NCBI RefSeq assembly: GCF_030272615.1
Contig: NC_081405.1
Location: 156,042,454-156,106,453, forward strand
DNA: 64,000 nt
DNA from: Cryptomeria japonica
Taxonomy: Eukaryota; Streptophyta; Pinopsida; Cupressales; Cupressaceae
Reading direction: 5' to 3'
Under the pieces are notes generated by a model. That model did not search any database. It worked only from the letters and a program-made list of their open reading frames with translations, and was not told the DNA's origin. This document shows, one piece after another, positions 22,716 through 34,621 of the stretch. The translations under genes were made by a program, and so were the position numbers. Each line of letters opens with the position of its first letter. Position 1 is the first letter of the stretch.

Positions 22716-24870
22716 AATTCTTGATGATTTATTAGAATTTGTATGTATCTTCTTAGCTTGAAGATCTTTGATTGACTTGATGTTACTTAATTTTTAGTTA
22801 TATGTGTGTAGACCTGAATGATCTTCATTTAGGAGATGGTTTTCACGATGCCATGTGTGACCTAGTACCATGATTTAGTGAGATTTTTTGGTAGTGATTT
22901 ATATTCACCTTTTGATGGCAAATGATCTTCTTTAGTCTTGTAGATGTTTGGAAGAGCCCTTAGATCGTATTGCTACAGAAGGAATTTTCATATTTGTAGG
23001 TTAACCAGTAGGAGATGGTTATCTTCATGATGTTTGGAGTTTTTTATTATTAAATTAAGTGGGGAAGAACCCTAAACTATTAGAGATCTAGCACTAACTA
23101 TTAAAACCAAAACTAGAACAACATGTCATAGAGGTAACAAAATAGGGTAACCACCCAAACAAATGAGCTAGAGACAAACAAGTCATATCTTATTTTGAAA
23201 CTAAACCTTGAGATTTCTTATCAACCATCCTATCACTAGATGATTTCTTCTTATCTTGGACAACTATCGATGTAGATCCATATAGAAATTAGAACCATGC
23301 TAACCCAAAGATAAAGTTCGGTCAATAGCAATAGAGACAACAATATTACTAGCAGAAAAATCATTATTATTAGTTGGAGAACCAAAACCAATATTACGAG
23401 TGGGAGCAACATTACTATTAAGTGCAATAACATACTCATTACTAGTAGAACTAGTAGTAGGGGCATTGCCATTGTCATCAAGAGAGACAAGAGTTGGAGA
23501 TGGACATCTTATAGCCATGGAGAAATATTGGAGTCTTTGGTTGAGGTGTGGTTTATGATTTTATTTGACATGTTATGGCTTTTATTATGTTATGATACAC
23601 TCTTGATTGTGAATTAGAGTTTTGGCATGATACAATTATTTTATATGTTCATATGGAGCATGTGATCTCCTAGGAGGAGATGGGTAGATAATGTAGTCAT
23701 GTTTATGTTTTTAATTCCTAGGTTGGATATGAAAAATTGATCTTGGTGGTTATATTTATTTAAGTACTTGATCATTTTCTTGATTACTTCATGATAGCGT
23801 TATGTTGCATTTGGGGTTTGAAATTCTAGATTGATTAGTTACACTTGATCACATATACATGGATACTGAGTGAGGATTGAGTTCTCTTGTGATTAGAGAG
23901 ATGTGTTGAGATGGTTGATGGTTTTAGTAGGAAGACCAAGGTGATTTCACTTGGTATTGGACTTGAGAGTATTTTTAGAGTGAGCCATGATGACTCAAAT
24001 ATCTTAATGAGCATTCTCAATAACCACTCTTGGTCTATTCAATGATTTAAGTTACTTGAGAGGTATTTCCCATTATTCCTTTTAGGTGCGTTATGATTAT
24101 GCTTATCTTCTATAGATATGGACCTTGTGCTATGGATAGATGGATAGTTCTAAAGGATTCAATTTGAGAGATGTTTGGCATTATTTATCTTCTTGTGCAT
24201 TTGACTTGATTTTATGATGATGAGGATATTAGGAGATTGTTGGCTTGATGACAACCCAAATCATAATCACGAGCCACCAGACCCAACACAAGTAGAAACC
24301 ACTATCAATATGATCACTAAGGGACAATGAGGAATATAATCCCCACACAACACGAATAGAGACACCTTCTATAGAACCCAACACCAATGACATCCAAATG
24401 TAAGTGGAGAGGCACACAAGAGAGAGGGGACACAAACCCAACCATAGAAAGAGATCCTAGTAAGGAACCCTAACAATACCATAACTATTGGAAAAGAGCA
24501 TACATTGACCTAAAGGGAATCACCCACCAGAGGATGGGGCTCCAAGAGCTAGGCATACCAAGAGAAAATGATAGAAGCCATATAAAAATCTAAAAAGGCA
24601 AAATACCCCTTGTTGGCCAAAAGGGGGGACAAAAAAGAAAGAACACTGATATTCTTGCACCAACCCAATAGGGGGCAACAAGGATCAACTCACTTAGCTA
24701 GGTTGAGAGAGGAAGAGACCAACTAGAGAAGGAGAAATTGAAAGACCCAACCTTTGCAAACCCTAGGGAGAAAAAACAAGGCAAATAAAAGCCTCACAAT
24801 TAGCCAAGAAATAAACCCAACCCCATTTGGGTCACCATCACCTTCTTCACCCATTTCCTCTACAACATTT
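22716..24870. other. No gene recognised; hydrophilic reading at its right end
   Basis: Mostly T/G-rich plus-strand sequence without a gene. From about 24240 to 24870 the plus strand reads as a Thr-, Asn- and Lys-rich peptide with several stops, ending GSPSPSSPISSTTFKIE just before the Gypsy element. The minus strand at 23300-23520 has a Ser/Asn-rich reading. I can assign neither. Confidence 0.35.
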
Positions 24871-24875
24871 AAAAT

Positions 24876-25679
24876 TGAAGCAGTCACGACAAAAGAGTCC
24901 TCAAGGAGAGCAATTCAGACTGTGCAACAAGAGAAAACACAACATAAGAAACACAATGTGATGGAGACAATGCAAAATTAAACTTATATTATATCATGCA
25001 ATTCAAATACAAATTAGCTGACAACGTGCAGGCTATTAGATTCAGCACATAGGCCTAATTAGCAACATGCTCAAAATACAGTATCTAGCTCAAGAAAGAA
25101 TGCGAGCCAACTTCGGACCTCCTACCTTCTGATTAATCTCTATATTCTAGGATATGTCTACCATATGCTTAACTGCATTGATTTATATGATATTCATAGC
25201 TCTAGGATGATCCACATTGACTCAAGATGAAAACAATTACCGATGAAGAAGGTATAACGTGTAGAACCACAAGGTCAGCCTCTGCCAAGAGAATTCCTTC
25301 AAAAATAACATAGAATGATGTGCGGACCTAGGGAAGGTTGGTCACAAATGAAGGAACATTGGAGGATACGAAATTAGGCTCCACAAGATATAAAAATGAT
25401 TTGCAAGATTCTCCATTAGAAAATAGTTCCAAGCGGCTATGGTGCATAGGTCAAAAAATTGCCCCACATTCCGAAAGTGATAACTTGTCGAAAAAAGATC
25501 CAAATGACTTGCAGATGTAAGATAAGGTAGATGAACATGTCCACGAACAATATCTAGCTCCACAAGATCTGGAGATAAAACACAAAGAAACACATAAATA
25601 AATGTTGAAACTGCAAAACATAAAGAAAATGGTTTTGGTTGATGCAATATTGCCAAGAACCAGGGATGCTCATGCATTA
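24876..25679 (-). repeat. Gypsy A 3' LTR
   Basis: It starts TGAAGCAGTCACGAC and ends GCTCATGCATTA on the plus strand. It aligns with 30338-31077 through AGAGTCCTCAAGGAGA, ACACAATGTGATGGAG, ACCTCCTACCTTCTGATT and GGTTGATGCAA. A stretch of about 60 bases near 25180-25245 is absent from the other LTR. Confidence 0.88.
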
Positions 25680-25713
25680 GACATCTGGGGTTGATACAAA
25701 AAAAGTGAGTCCC

Positions 25714-26250
25714 TCACTTTGTGGGGGCTAGAGGAAAACCAAGATGGTCTACCTCAACTTGAGAAACCCATGATGAGTCTTCAACTTGTCTTTTCTTCCA
25801 CTTCACAAGATACTCTCTGTATTGCTTGCCTTTGGTGTTACAACTAATTCTTCTATCCAAAATATCTTCAATCTGGTCTGGTACCCTCTGGGGCATCTTC
25901 TTGTCCAATTTTGCTATGCTTTCCTCAGTAAATTCCACCTCATGATATTGATGTTGGTCTACAATGTTGAAAATAGGTGAAACGCCCAAGGTATCAGGTA
26001 ACTCCACTTCATATGCATTTCCAAAACTAAATTTCCTCAAGATCTTACAAGGTTCGGACTTCCTCATCTTCAACTTACTATAGGTACCAACTGGAAATCT
26101 TTCTTTTATCAGATACACCATCACTTCATCTCCAACTTCGAATTCATTGTGTCTCCTCTTTTCATTCGTCTTCTCCTTATAGCTACTCTTCATGTCCTCC
26201 AAATGTTGTTTGACCTGATTATGTACTATATTCATATGTTCTACAAACAC
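25714..26250 (-). pseudogene. Gypsy A integrase C-terminus with chromodomain
   Basis: The 178-residue reading holds the end of the integrase (FEVGDEVMVYLIKERFP, KLKMRKSEPCKILRKFS, NAYEVELPDTLGVSPIFNI). It is followed by a chromodomain: QIEDILDRRI near residue 125, then YREYLVKWKKRQVEDSSWV and a final acidic helix start. Chromodomains of this position direct chromovirus integration to particular chromatin in known elements. The core aromatic and hydrophobic pattern (V/I-E-x-I-L, Y-L-V-K-W, SSW) is kept. This is the best-preserved part of the element. Confidence 0.9.
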
Positions 26251-26534
26251 TTATGCTTCTACACTCCTTTTATCCTCATTACTGATATCCCTTAACTCTA
26301 ATGTGTCTCTAGGGTGTACTCTGGTAACAATCTCAAAGGGTGTTCTTTTGTTACTCCTTTTCACTAAATTGTTGTAGGCAAACTCTGCTTGTGCAAGAAC
26401 CAAGTGCAACTTCTAGTTTTGTCTCCAACTAAGCATCTGTTTAAATTCCCCAAACTCCTATTTACTACTTCTATCTATCCATCAGTATGTGGGTGAAAAG
26501 TAGAATTGAATTTCAAATCTTTCTTCATCTTCTT

Positions 26535-26921
26535 CTAAAGTGTTCTCCAAAAATATCCAACAAATTTAGTGCCTCTGTCAGAAACTATGTTCTTAGGTAA
26601 TCCATGTAGTCTCACCACCTCCTTGAAAAATAAGTCATCTATATGCACAACATCCGTTGTCTTCTTACATGGTATGAAATGTGCCATCTTTGAGAATCTA
26701 TCCACCACCACAAATAAAGAATCATTTTCTCTCCGTGTCTTAGGAAATCCAAGTATGAAATTCATGCTTATGTTCTCCCAAGGTCTCTCTAGAACTGTTA
26801 AAGGCTTATATAATCCAACATTTTGATTGCTACCTTTTGCAAGTTGACAAATTATATAGCTGTGAACAAATTTCCTAACATCCTTATGAATATGAGGCCA
26901 AAAGTAATTCTCACTAACCAA
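26535..26921 (-). pseudogene. Gypsy A integrase core
   Basis: The reading has YFWPHIHKDVRKFVHSYIICQLAKG, a decayed HHCC zinc finger in which the family's first Cys of CxxC is Tyr-Ile. It continues with the DDE core: PWENISMNFILGFPKTRREND and LPKNIVSDRGTKF. The first catalytic Asp of the family's MDFI block is Asn here (MNFI), which fits a G-to-A change. The second Asp (SDRG) is kept. The segment carrying the third acidic residue is in a broken stretch before 26535. It sits between RNase H and the chromodomain, as in all Ty3/Gypsy elements. Confidence 0.9.
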
Positions 26922-27044
26922 GTCTACTATCTTATCAACACCAAAATGTCATGCTAATCCTCCACTATGCTTCTCTTTTATCAGGTTTTCCCTCATAAAG
27001 CTCCGAGGTATACACAACTGATTTCCTTTGAACAACATCTCATC

Positions 27045-27431
27045 TTAAATGAAATAATCTAGCCACTTACTCCTATCCATCACAATAGGTTTTATGCAAG
27101 CTCTCCAAGGTTCTAGAAAATCAAGATCACTCTCATACAAGTTCTTCAATTTTGCAAAACCCAATACTCCCACTCTCATCTCTGTAAACAAGTTTCTCCT
27201 CCTACTTAAGGCATTAACAACTTTATTTGATTTTCCACTTCTATGCTTCAAAACAAAGGTATAACTTTGCAAGAACTCCACCCATCTCATATGTCTTTGA
27301 TTCAGCTTTCCTTGATTACTCAGATATGGCAAAGCTTGATGATCGATATACAACATAAACTCCTTAGTCAGTAAATAATGTCTCCACTTCTTTAATGATT
27401 CAATTATTGCATAAAAATATTTATCATACAC
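27045..27431 (-). pseudogene. Gypsy A RNase H
   Basis: YDKYFYAIIESLKKWRHYL, FMLYIDHQALPYLSNQG and FLQSYTFVLKHRSGKSNKVV followed by NALSRR is the standard Gypsy RNase H second half. Catalytic-type Glu in AIIESL and Asp in YIDHQAL are visible. The family's D in ADALSRR is Asn (VVNALSRR), again compatible with G-to-A. The first part (27432-27578) is out of frame. Confidence 0.9.
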
Positions 27432-27578
27432 ATAATATCTTCTTCTTTCATCATTCTACTTTTCACTGAAATAAGCTACTGGTCTTCCCTCTTGATTCAA
27501 CACTACTACAATTGCATTCCCACTTTCATCACAATCCACTTGAAATACCTTGCTAAAATCCGGTAAATCCAACACATG

Positions 27579-28217
27579 CTACTCTGTCATCTTTTTCTTC
27601 AACAACTCAAAACTCTTATTTGCACTAGATTGCAACTTGAAATCCTTCCTATCTCCTCTCATTGTTTTTGTCATAGGGATACAAATTGAACTGAAATTTC
27701 TGATGAACTTCCGATAGAAACTAGCCAACCCATGAAATGATCTTACCTCCCCAATTCTTTCTAGTGTAGGCCAATCAACAATTTCTCTTATCTTCTCAGG
27801 ATCCATCTTGAACCCATTCACATATATCACAAATCCCAAATAGAATAGTTCTTCCTTCATGAAAATACACTTCTTAATATTTATAAGCAACTTTTCTTCT
27901 CTCAACCTCTGCAAAACTTGTCTCAAATGCAACATATGTTCTTCTTTTGTCTTACTAAAAATCAAGATGTCATCTAAGTACACAATAACAAACTTACCCA
28001 ATAATTTCTTCAATACCTCATTCATCAACCTCATGAAAGTACTCAATGCATTAGTTAGTCTAAAAGGCATCACCGACCATTCATACTGTCCTTCATTTAT
28101 CTTGAATGTTGTCTTCCACTCATCTCCTTCTCTGATTTTGATTTGATGGTATCCACTTTTCAAGTCTATCATTGTGTAATATTTGGCTTCACTCAAACAA
28201 TCTATTATGTCATCCAT
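27579..28217 (-). pseudogene. Gypsy A reverse transcriptase
   Basis: A 212-residue open reading holds RT motifs in order: YYTMIDLKSGYHQI (first Asp), TTFKINEGQYEWSVMPFRLTNA, VIVYLDDILIFSKT (the two catalytic Asp in YLDD), INIKKCIF, LFYLGFVI and the connection LASFYRKFIRNFS. The catalytic triad is intact in this segment, but the sequence to its N-terminal side (28218-28400) has stops. It copies RNA to DNA in the life cycle of the family. Here it is a relic. Confidence 0.93.
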
Positions 28218-28411
28218 CTTATGAAAAGGAAATCAATACTTCACTATGATCTTGTTTATTTATCTAGAGTTGGTACACATCGTCCATTCCCCATTCTTCT
28301 TAGGTACTAATACTGCTAGAACTGCACAAGGGCTCAAACTTTCTTTGAATAAATGTTTCCTTAATAACTCTTCACTTGTCTATTCAACTCCTTATTTTCC
28401 GCTGGTGTCAT

Positions 28412-29060
28412 CTAGTGTGCTGCTTTATTAGGCAAACTAGCTCCAAGAATCAGGTCCATGCAATGAATGATACTTCTCATAGGTGGTAATCCCTCAGGTA
28501 CATTATCTAAAATGATGTTTCCATACTCCATCAACAACTCTGGTTGTTCTTCTTCATGCTCCAAATTTTTAGTCTTCTTAGGAACTAAAGCAAAACACAT
28601 ATTCTCATGTCTTATGCCATCCAAGAATGTCCTTCCATCTACTAAACAAATTCTAGCATTAGTACAAATTTCACACCTCAAAGGTTCCTCCAGAGGTAAC
28701 AAGGTTTGTTTCATCCCATTTGCAACAATAGTGTATATGTTCTTTCTTCCATCATGTATTGCTTGTCTATCATATTGCCAAGGTCTACTCAACAAGATAT
28801 GACATACATCCATAGGCATAATATCACACAAAAATTCATCATAATAAGATCCAATCTTCAATTTTACCAAACATTGTTCACTTACTAATACCTTATGATC
28901 ATCCCAAATCTATTCTATCTGATAAGGCTTAGGATGCCTCAATCTCTCCAAATTTAGCTTATTCACCATCTCTTCTGAAACAAGGTTGTCAGTACTATCA
29001 CGATTAATTATAACTTTACAACACTTACCGACTACTTTACATCTTTTCTAGAACAAATTC
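28412..29060 (-). pseudogene. Gypsy A protease region
   Basis: The minus strand reads CCKVIINRDSTDNLVSEEM, LRHPKPYQIE, then LVKLKIGSYYDEFLCDIMPMDVC and HILLSRPWQYDRQ. This is the retropepsin-like region of Gypsy elements. The active-site triplet, normally DSG or DTG before ST-x-N, reads N-R-D here, so catalysis is lost. The following 28412-28870 reading is a long linker towards RT. Confidence 0.82.
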
Positions 29061-30224
29061 TTCCTCTGTAAGGGTTCTTGCTCACCTTTGGTATGGTACA
29101 ATACTCTTCTCATCATCAGTAACTCTCCATCCTTTGGTCTGTTAGCTGATTTGGTAGGTTCTTCTTCCACCAATGTTGCTCTTCCATGGTTCTCTATCTT
29201 CTTTCATTGAAAAGCACAATGCCGTTCTCCTCCAAATTTAAAGAAGGTTCCTCTAAACACTCTCTTTTCCTGTCTTCTGTCTTCTTTTTCATAATCCTCA
29301 TTTCGGTAACCATCATTTTAGTTTCTCTAGTAAAAATTTCTATCATCCCTCCAGTATGAATTACCATCTTTGCCAACTTCCTTATCTTTTTTCTGATCTA
29401 CATAGGGTCCTCTTCCTCCAGTATATGATCTTCCTCCCTGAAATCTTCCTCCTCTACCTCTTTGCTTCTGCTCATGTCTTTTATTCAAATTCTCATCCAC
29501 CTTCAGGGCATACTGATAAGATTCCTCAATGCTCTGCAACTTGTTTAAAATGAGTTCAATCAACATCCGCAACCCATTCAAATATCTAGCAACTTGTTCA
29601 ATCTCATCATCAGTGTGTCCGGATCTGATATTCAACTTGTAGAATGCTTCAGTATATTCCTTCGCACTAGATTCCTTTTTCTTCAGGTTCTGCAACTTTC
29701 AGAACATATTCGCTTGATAATGAACAACATGAACTTTGATTTCAACTTTCTAACCATCCGCTCCCAATATTTGACATTATCTTTACCTCTTCTTTATCTA
29801 TCTACCTGCAAATGTTACCACCAAAGAGATGCATGTCCTTTCAACTTGGTACAAGCATATTTCACCTTTCTATCTTCTGCGGTGTTCTCAAAATCAAAAT
29901 ACTTTTCCATCTCCATGATCCAATCAAGCAATTCATCTGAATCTAACTTGCCAGCACAATCTAGTGGGTTAAAATGTGTCTAGTATTCACTCTTGTCAAG
30001 GCTCTTCTGAACCTCTCTTCTTCCAGATCATTCACCAATCGATTTTATCCTTCTTCTCCCGCCTCTACTTCCTCTTCATCATTGCTCACATCTTCAACAT
30101 GTCGACCTCTTCTCTGGGCCATTTCAAAAAGTTCTAATTGGGCTGCAATTCCTCTCAACATTTCCATCACAATAGGGTCTACATTGCCACGTGCTCCACC
30201 ACCTCTAGCATTTCTCTGTGCCAT
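29061..30224 (-). pseudogene. Gypsy A gag
   Basis: The start codon is at 30222-30224 (MAQRNARGGGARGNVDPIV). There follow an acidic stretch, a capsid-like part and KKKESSAKEYTEAFYKLNIR (29695 on), RYLNGLR and YQYALKVDENL, then an Arg/Gly-rich tail (RGRGGRFQGGRSYTGGRG). The AKEYTEAFYKL segment is the usual end of the plant Gypsy gag (retrotrans_gag) fold. A zinc knuckle is not clear. Stops and frame changes between 29700 and 30050 break it. Confidence 0.85.
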
Positions 30225-30337
30225 CTTTCATGCAAGTCCTCTGTAGCTTCAGGTTGGATCCTCAATTCTGTCACCCCACAATGAAATTCTTACAAGATTC
30301 TGCAATCTCCGAAATGAAAAATCGTTCTGATACCACT

Positions 30338-31077
30338 TGAAGTAGTCATGATAGGAGAGTCCTCAAGGAGAAGAGTCTGGACTGTGAAGCAAGAGTAAAC
30401 ATAACAGAATTAACACAATGTGATGGAGGCAATGCAAAATCAAACTTATATTATATCATGGAATTTAGATACAAACTGGCTGGCAATAATGCAGGCTATC
30501 AGATTTGGCACACATGTCTCATTACAAACATGCTCAAAATACAGTATACAGCTCAAGCAAGAATGCGAGACAAGCTGGACCTCCTACCTTCTGATTAATC
30601 TCTATATTCTAGGATCTGTCTACCATATGCTTAGTTACATTGAAGAATGTGTAAAGTGTAGAACCACAAGGACAGCCTCCGCCAAGAGAATTCCTCCGGA
30701 AATAACATAGAATGATGTGCGGACCAAGGGGAAGGTTGGCCTCAAATGAAGGAACATTAGAGGATACGAAATTAGCCTCTGCAAGCTACCAAAATGATTC
30801 TCAAGATTCTCCATTAGCAAATAGGTCCAAGCGACTTTGATGCATAGGTCAGAAAAATGTCCCACATTCCAGAAGCAATAACTTACCAGAAAAAGATCCA
30901 AATGACCTGCAGACCTAGGATAAGGTAGATGAACATGTCCATGAACAAAATCTAGCTCCACAAGATCTGGTGAGAAAATACAGAGAAACGTAGAAAGAAA
31001 TGCTGAAACTACAAAATAGTAAGAAAATATTTTTGGTTGATGCAAGATTGCCAAAAACTAGGGATGATCCTACATAA
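30338..31077 (-). repeat. Gypsy A 5' LTR
   Basis: It starts TGAAGTAGTCATGATAGG next to the primer site and ends CCTACATAA, followed by the duplication AAAAT. Compare 24876-25679. Confidence 0.88.
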
Positions 31078-31082
31078 AAAAT

Positions 31083-32742
31083 CCTACCACTCTTTCCTAC
31101 ACTCTTGCTAGCCATTAACATTTATCTTGTTAACTCTTAAATAATTAAATTATAATAAAGTTTAAGAATTGTGAATTAAGTTGACACTCCAGAACTTTTA
31201 AGATTTAGGGTTTGTTGGTGCTTTATTTATTAGCACTTTGTTTTGACTATTTTACTTTGTAAGGGTTTGGGACCCTAGTTTTTTCTAGATGATTAAGATT
31301 AGAAACATAATATATCCCCTAACATTTTTTTGCACATGAATGATGTACAAGGAATTGTAGGAGACAAAAAAATATAATATGAAATATAAATATAACCTAC
31401 GAATGGAATCACATAAATCATGTTAAGTAATAGGTGTAATTGAATGCATCATTTTTTTAATGCCCTAAAAAAAAATTATGGACACAACACAATATACAAT
31501 ACCATCCACAAGTAACTTAAATAACTTATAATTTTTTTATAAGTTTCATAATAGAGACTTATGCTAACAATAATTTATTACACCAGTTAACTAGTAGTTA
31601 CCTAGTTTAAAAGATCAATTTAAAAATAATCACTTATTATCTCTTTTCAATTAACAAGAATAATATATCCTTTCCTATCTTAGTTCTCCTTGCATCACCT
31701 CGTAAGTTTTTTTTCATGCCCATCTCTAATAAATTGTACCTACAAGATGTATGTGCAACTAGATGCACGTCGTAAGATCATATCAATAGTTAAACATGAA
31801 ATTATCAAGTCACATCCTAACCCCACTTTAGATAGAGTAGTTGGTTCAATATGCCATAACTAGATTTATAAAGGTAAGCATAAAATTCATAACATCAAGA
31901 CAACACAATTAAATTCAAAGATTTTTTTTAAAAAGATAGCATTTAAGAACTTGACATATGTTTTGGGGTTCATCCATGATGGTATTGACTATGCAATAAT
32001 ATTAGGGGTTTCATAGTTCAATTATTTGACCTTCATAGTTCAACTTTTGAAAAATATTTTTGATCTAGAAGGAAAAGAAATTAATGGGTATTTCTTGAAT
32101 CATCTAATTATGACATCGAATGATTGACAAAAGCCAACACTTCAATTAAAAGAGCATTTATACATATGCCAAGAAAATCACAAAGAATCAAGCCACCATG
32201 AATATGAATTTGGAGCTAAGGATATGTGCAAACGGCCAAATAGTTAACACAACCACAAGGATTAACACATAAAGAAATTAGAAAAGGTCATACTACAATA
32301 TCTCAAATTGGTAGTCTTGCCTTGAAAAAGATAAATGAGCAAAAAGAAAGGATGGTAAGGATACAAGACATGAGCCCTAGTTGAAATATTTCTTGTTGAT
32401 TATTGATGTTTAAGTCATCTAGACATTGTGTAGAGTTAAGAGATGAGATGAAATCTTCATTTTTAAGGTATGAAATTATAATGACAATGAACAATGAACA
32501 TATTGTGGATGTGATGATGTGCCATCTTAATGATAATGAACATCTATTTATCTTATTGACAATGTAAACATCTATTTATCTCACTAACAATGATCATAAT
32601 ATGGATGTGATGATGTGCCATCTTCTTCACATGTCATCTCCACAATCCAAGATGATGTGATATCTTCTTCTTCAGTCCAATATGCACAATCAAAGATAAT
32701 GCATCATCTCCTTCACATGCTATTTCCCTTTGAAAAGCTTTT
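31083..32742. other. No gene; contains one copy of a 400-bp dispersed repeat
   Basis: AT-rich sequence between the two Gypsy elements. 32040-32450 is similar to 38530-38945 (same orientation, about 400 bp). From 32500 to 32660 a short repeat alternates GATGTGATGATGTGCCATCTT and ACATCTATTTATCTCA-like blocks. No coding reading is supported. Confidence 0.6.
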
Positions 32743-32747
32743 CTTAG

Positions 32748-33526
32748 TGGTGCAGCCATAATCTGGTGAGTCCTCAAAGAGAACAAAATAGATCATGCAG
32801 TAAGAGTAGCACAATGGAAGCAACAATAACACATTGAAAAATAACAGAATTGGATTTCTGCATCACCTTATATTTATCATAGATCATCTGGCAATCAACA
32901 GGTTACATGCAGGCTAACAAGCCAGAATACAATTCATCTGGATCTTTGAGGGACCTCCGAATTATCAATCTCGTAACTAGGAACTCATAAACCTCTCCTT
33001 CCTATAAAAGATCTCATATAAAATATTTATACCCTCTAGAACATATTCGGGTCGGCCACAAAAGATTATATTTACAAAGACAAGAAAATGAAATGTGCAA
33101 ATAGGTCGGTCCCAAGAATGAAAGGAAATGTCTACAGAAAAGAACAACCAAGGAGCACAGATCAATAGGAAGGTCGGCCAAGGACTCAATGTCATCGAGA
33201 AAGACCCCAAATAGATCCACACACCAAGAGATCGTTCTGCATTAGAAGAAATCAACAAATAGTCGTTAAGCCCAAAAATTGCTTCGGGAACCTAGAAAAG
33301 TCAAGCCAAAAGCAACATCTCACTGGTAAAGAACCCAAAAGGATTGAAAATATAGAATTAAGCAGAAGAAAACGCTTGGAAACTGAAAATCTGATCTGCA
33401 ATGAAAAGTAACTAGCTACCGAAAGAACACATAAACTAAAACACTGAACTTGAATAGAACAAAACTGAAAGGAAATATTTTTGGTTGATGCAAGATTGCT
33501 CAAAGATCGGAGATGCTCCTGCATGA
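32748..33526 (-). repeat. Gypsy B 3' LTR
   Basis: It begins TGGTGCAGCCATAATCTGG and ends GCTCCTGCATGA. Pairs with 35615-36425, sharing GTGAGTCCTCAAAGAGAACA, GGACCTCCGAATTATCAATC and GGTCGGCCACAAAAGATTA. Confidence 0.9.
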
Positions 33527-33749
33527 GACACCCCAGGTAGAAAGAGATGTTCCATGAGAGGCAACTCATGAACATCGAAAAGGACTCGAGATATAGACTC
33601 CATACTCATTTCTGATCCAAATATCTTCTTTATCTGCAAATTTCTTTCTTAGCTCCTCTAGAACCTCAATCAGATTCTCTAACTCCTGACCCTCTTGATT
33701 TCTTTTTTCCCGCTTTAGACCTGCACGTTGTCTTTGACTAATGATCCCT

Positions 33750-34621
33750 TTCTTCTATGACTCTAATTTATTACCGCCACAAGACCTCATCGGGTCTGCC
33801 GCCATAGCCTTGTTGCCATCTGATTTCTTCTTACCATCAGACTTATCTATTAGACCCTTCTGCAATTCTATGCTACCTTTTGGTATAACCTCAGCAACCA
33901 GTTTCTCTTTAGTGCGACTTTTTCCAAGACTTAGATTCCTCACTTCCTTCTCTTTCCCCTTCAAAGAAACCAATGTGAACTTCTGCCCATCCTTATCAAT
34001 AGTGACTAAGTTTCTTCTATAGTCATAAATAGCTCCTCTATCAAACTACCGAGGTCTTCCCAACAAGACATGACAAGCACTCATAGATACAACATCACAC
34101 AAGACCTCATCCCTGAAATGTCCAATATTAAATTGCACCAAACACTACTCCTTTACTTCTAACTTTTGATCATCTTGTAACCAACTTACCTTGTAAGGAC
34201 AAGGGTGTTTAAGACTCTTCAATCCAAGCTTCACTAACATCTCCTCAGATACCAAATTATTAGTACTCCCACTATCCACAATAGCCTTGCAACACTTGCC
34301 ACCTGATTTGCACATAGTCCGAAAAAGACTCCTTCTTTGAGTAGGTCCAGTAACTTCACTGCTCTGCTCCATCATCTCTTTTGAACATAAGGGATTCTCC
34401 TTTCTCTGGTGTACATTCAGCTCTAGTAACTTCAGCTTCCTGATCCTTATTCGCCACACAACTTCTTGGCATTCCCTACTAACATTCATAAAATCTATGT
34501 CCAGTTTCCCCACACTGGAAACATCTTCCCAAAAATTCTTTGCTGCTATTGCCACTCCCTTTCCTCTATGTTTTCTGATCTGGTTCTTTATTCCACTTAG
34601 GTTTTGACTCTTCTTTAACAT
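33750..34621 (-). pseudogene. Gypsy B protease and linker
   Basis: The minus-strand reading contains CCKAIVDSGSTNNLVSEEML, with the retropepsin active site DSG intact, then LKHPCPYKVSWLQDD, VQFNIGHFRDEVLCDVVSM and HVLLGRP, after which a stop follows. The next part (33755-33973) is a Lys/Ser-rich linker (KGKEKEVRNLSLGKSRTKEKL). Where Gypsy A goes on to RT, this copy ends about 230 bases before the LTR. The intact DSG contrasts with the destroyed site in Gypsy A. Confidence 0.85.

Larger units (their letters stand above)
24876..31077 (-). mobile_element. Ty3/Gypsy chromovirus, complete but dead
   Basis: Two direct LTRs (24876-25679 and 30338-31077) bracket a minus-strand gag-PR-RT-RNase H-INT-chromodomain set in Gypsy order. 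The 5-bp duplication AAAAT is seen at 24871-24875 and 31078-31082. The primer site reads TGGTATCAGAAC on the minus strand (30324-30335), tRNA-Met type, two bases from the LTR. The C-terminal chromodomain places it among plant chromoviruses. Total length is 6.2 kb, short-normal for the group. Many stops, frameshifts and lost active-site residues show that it is inactive. Its LTRs share blocks with the element at 32.7-36.4 kb, including GAGTCCTCAA(A/G)GAGA and TTTTTGGTTGATGCAAGATTG. Confidence 0.92.

Noticed and set aside
23251-23490. Leu/Met-rich ORF like a transmembrane protein
   Set aside because: An alternative frame over the same bases as a Ser/Asn-rich reading, with a low-complexity origin.
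20839-24240. A possible large element bounded by TGTTGGGTTCCCC and TGTTGGCTTGATG
   Set aside because: The two blocks do not align beyond a few bases, and no primer site, polypurine tract or coding region supports it.
27859-30246. Plus-strand ORFs across Gypsy A
   Set aside because: Antisense shadows of the minus-strand gag, protease and RT readings.
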